Assembly (NCBI GenBank): GCA_022561955.1
Contig: JADFQF010000147.1
Span: 1 to 5,253 of the forward strand
Length of the DNA stretch: 5,253 nt
Reading direction: 5' to 3'
DNA from: Chloroflexota bacterium
GTDB taxonomy: Bacteria > Chloroflexota > Dehalococcoidia > SAR202 > UBA11138
Shown: positions 5,043 to 5,253 of the stretch, piece by piece
Numbering within the stretch: the first letter of the stretch is position 1
How the letters are laid out: each line of letters begins with the position of its first letter
Notes under the pieces: model-generated
Databases searched by the model: none
Told to the model about the DNA's origin: nothing
What the model saw: only the letters and a program-made list of their open reading frames with translations
Program-made: the position numbers and the translations under genes

Positions 5043-5132
5043 TCCGACGCGTCGGTCCGTGGGGACGGACTCCGATCTGATTCAGACGAAGGAATCGGAG
5101 AGTCCGAAGATATACAGATTAAGGAGTCGGAC
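5043..5132. repeat. TCCGA-bounded palindromic block 2 (composite), inserted in copy B
   Basis: This 90-base block (89 plus one shared C) interrupts TTCACCCTC/ATCCCA, which is continuous in copy A. It parses into four tandem units, each opening TCCG and closing with its complement. The first is the 12-base palindrome CCGACGCGTCGG (5044-5055), preceded by T. The second is TCCGT-GGGG-ACGGA (5056-5069). The third and fourth are 29-base units (5071-5099 and 5103-5131), identical at 21 of 29 positions, both TCCGA...TCGGA. One to three bases separate the later units. No reading frame is evident. Confidence 0.7.
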
Positions 5133-5147
5133 ATCCCAGCCTTCTCC

Positions 5148-5181
5148 TCCGATATAAGTATCGGAGTCCGATGCGTCGGAC
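5148..5181. repeat. TCCGA-bounded palindromic block 3, inserted in copy B
   Basis: This 34-base block (33 plus one shared C) splits CCTTCTCC/CGTC, which is continuous in copy A. It consists of two perfect mini-hairpins separated by one G: TCCGATA-TAAG-TATCGGA (5148-5165) and TCCGA-TGCG-TCGGA (5167-5180). CCGATGCGTCGGACCG (5168-5183) matches 5044-5059 of block 2 at 14 of 16 positions. Confidence 0.7.
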
Positions 5182-5253
5182 CGTCGAGGTAGAAGGGGTT
5201 TTCATTCATAAAAGGGAATGGACCAACGAATGCGAACATCGAGGATTTCGACG

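Larger units (their letters stand above)
4988..5199. repeat. Intergenic hairpin repeat, copy B, interrupted by two inserts
   Basis: The copy opens TCCTCCCTCCCC (4988-4999) with a perfect hairpin CTCCCTCCC-6-GGGAGGGAG (4990-5013). It continues with GAGGGGGCG...TTCACCCTC (5021-5042), ATCCCAGCCTTCTCC (5133-5147) and CGTCGAGGTAGAAGGGGT (5182-5199). The last three pieces are continuous in copy A. Here they are split by palindromic blocks at 5043-5132 and 5148-5181. Its terminal stem partners, CCTTCT (5140-5145) and AGAAGG (5191-5196), can still pair around the second block. Confidence 0.8.
4784..5253. other. Gene-free, repeat-filled tract to the right edge
   Basis: The open frames here encode low-complexity, Pro/Ser/Arg-rich strings and run through hairpin repeats on both strands, so I call none. 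The tract holds two copies of a CCCTC-rich hairpin repeat (4803-4923 and 4988-5199), palindromic TCCGA blocks nested in them, and a 64-base spacer that may be an old transposon end. It ends in about 50 bases (5200-5253) with no clear feature. No standard terminator follows the DUF917 stop, although the repeat hairpins could end transcription. Confidence 0.75.

Noticed and set aside
4803..5199. CRISPR array
   Set aside because: The repeated units are palindromes of variable length with spacers of 0-3 bases, not constant direct repeats with uniform unique spacers, and no cas gene is present.
4784..5239. Several 60-85 codon frames on both strands in the repeat tract (4784-4969, 4945-5157, 4982-5239, 4762-4944)
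   Set aside because: They read through hairpin repeats and give low-complexity Pro/Ser/Gly/Arg strings. The two repeat copies do not keep a common frame because the inserts are 90 and 34 bases, the latter not a multiple of three.
5218..5253. Possible gene start ATG GAC CAA CGA ATG at the right edge
   Set aside because: Only 12 codons are visible and the sole SD hint is GGG 1 base before the ATG. Too little to call.

Overview
The window is GC-rich bacterial DNA, about 60% G+C by eye. It carries five complete genes, all on the plus strand, followed by a 470-base intergenic tract full of repeats. The gene set is a PAL-like NHL propeller, a small-molecule methyltransferase, a ComF-type phosphoribosyltransferase, a membrane-anchored DM13 protein and a DUF917/S-methyl-thiohydantoin-desulfurase-family protein. 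Together with CCCTC-rich hairpin repeats, this recalls Chloroflexota, perhaps SAR202/Dehalococcoidia-like. That assignment rests on memory of gene content and is only moderately sure.

Layout: 1-406 is a probable divergent intergenic region. It holds a possible minus-strand gene start at the left edge (GTG at 42, with AAGGAGGT behind it), two small palindromes, and a good sigma70-type promoter (TTGACT-17-TACAAT, 272-300) for the plus-strand genes. It also holds a C-rich leader whose complement is a five-tract G-quadruplex motif. 407-2800 is a compact gene run: PAL-like propeller, 23-base gap, methyltransferase, 8-base overlap, ComF protein. This is probably one transcript, although the three products do not form an obvious pathway. 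2951-3583 (DM13) follows after a 150-base gap, and 3713-4783 (DUF917) after a 129-base gap with a weak candidate promoter. 4784-5253 is noncoding.

The most striking content is in 4803-5199. Two diverged copies of one hairpin repeat lie 64 bases apart. In the second copy, two palindromic blocks bounded by TCCGA and TCGGA (90 and 34 bases, counting one junction C each) interrupt positions that are continuous in the first copy. When both blocks are removed, the 55-base flanks align without gaps at 49 of 55 positions. The first copy holds a related block at a third position. The blocks are themselves strings of short TCCG...CGGA hairpins. This looks like a small nested or modular palindromic element caught in filled and empty states.

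No tRNA, rRNA, CRISPR array, transposase gene or defence system was seen.
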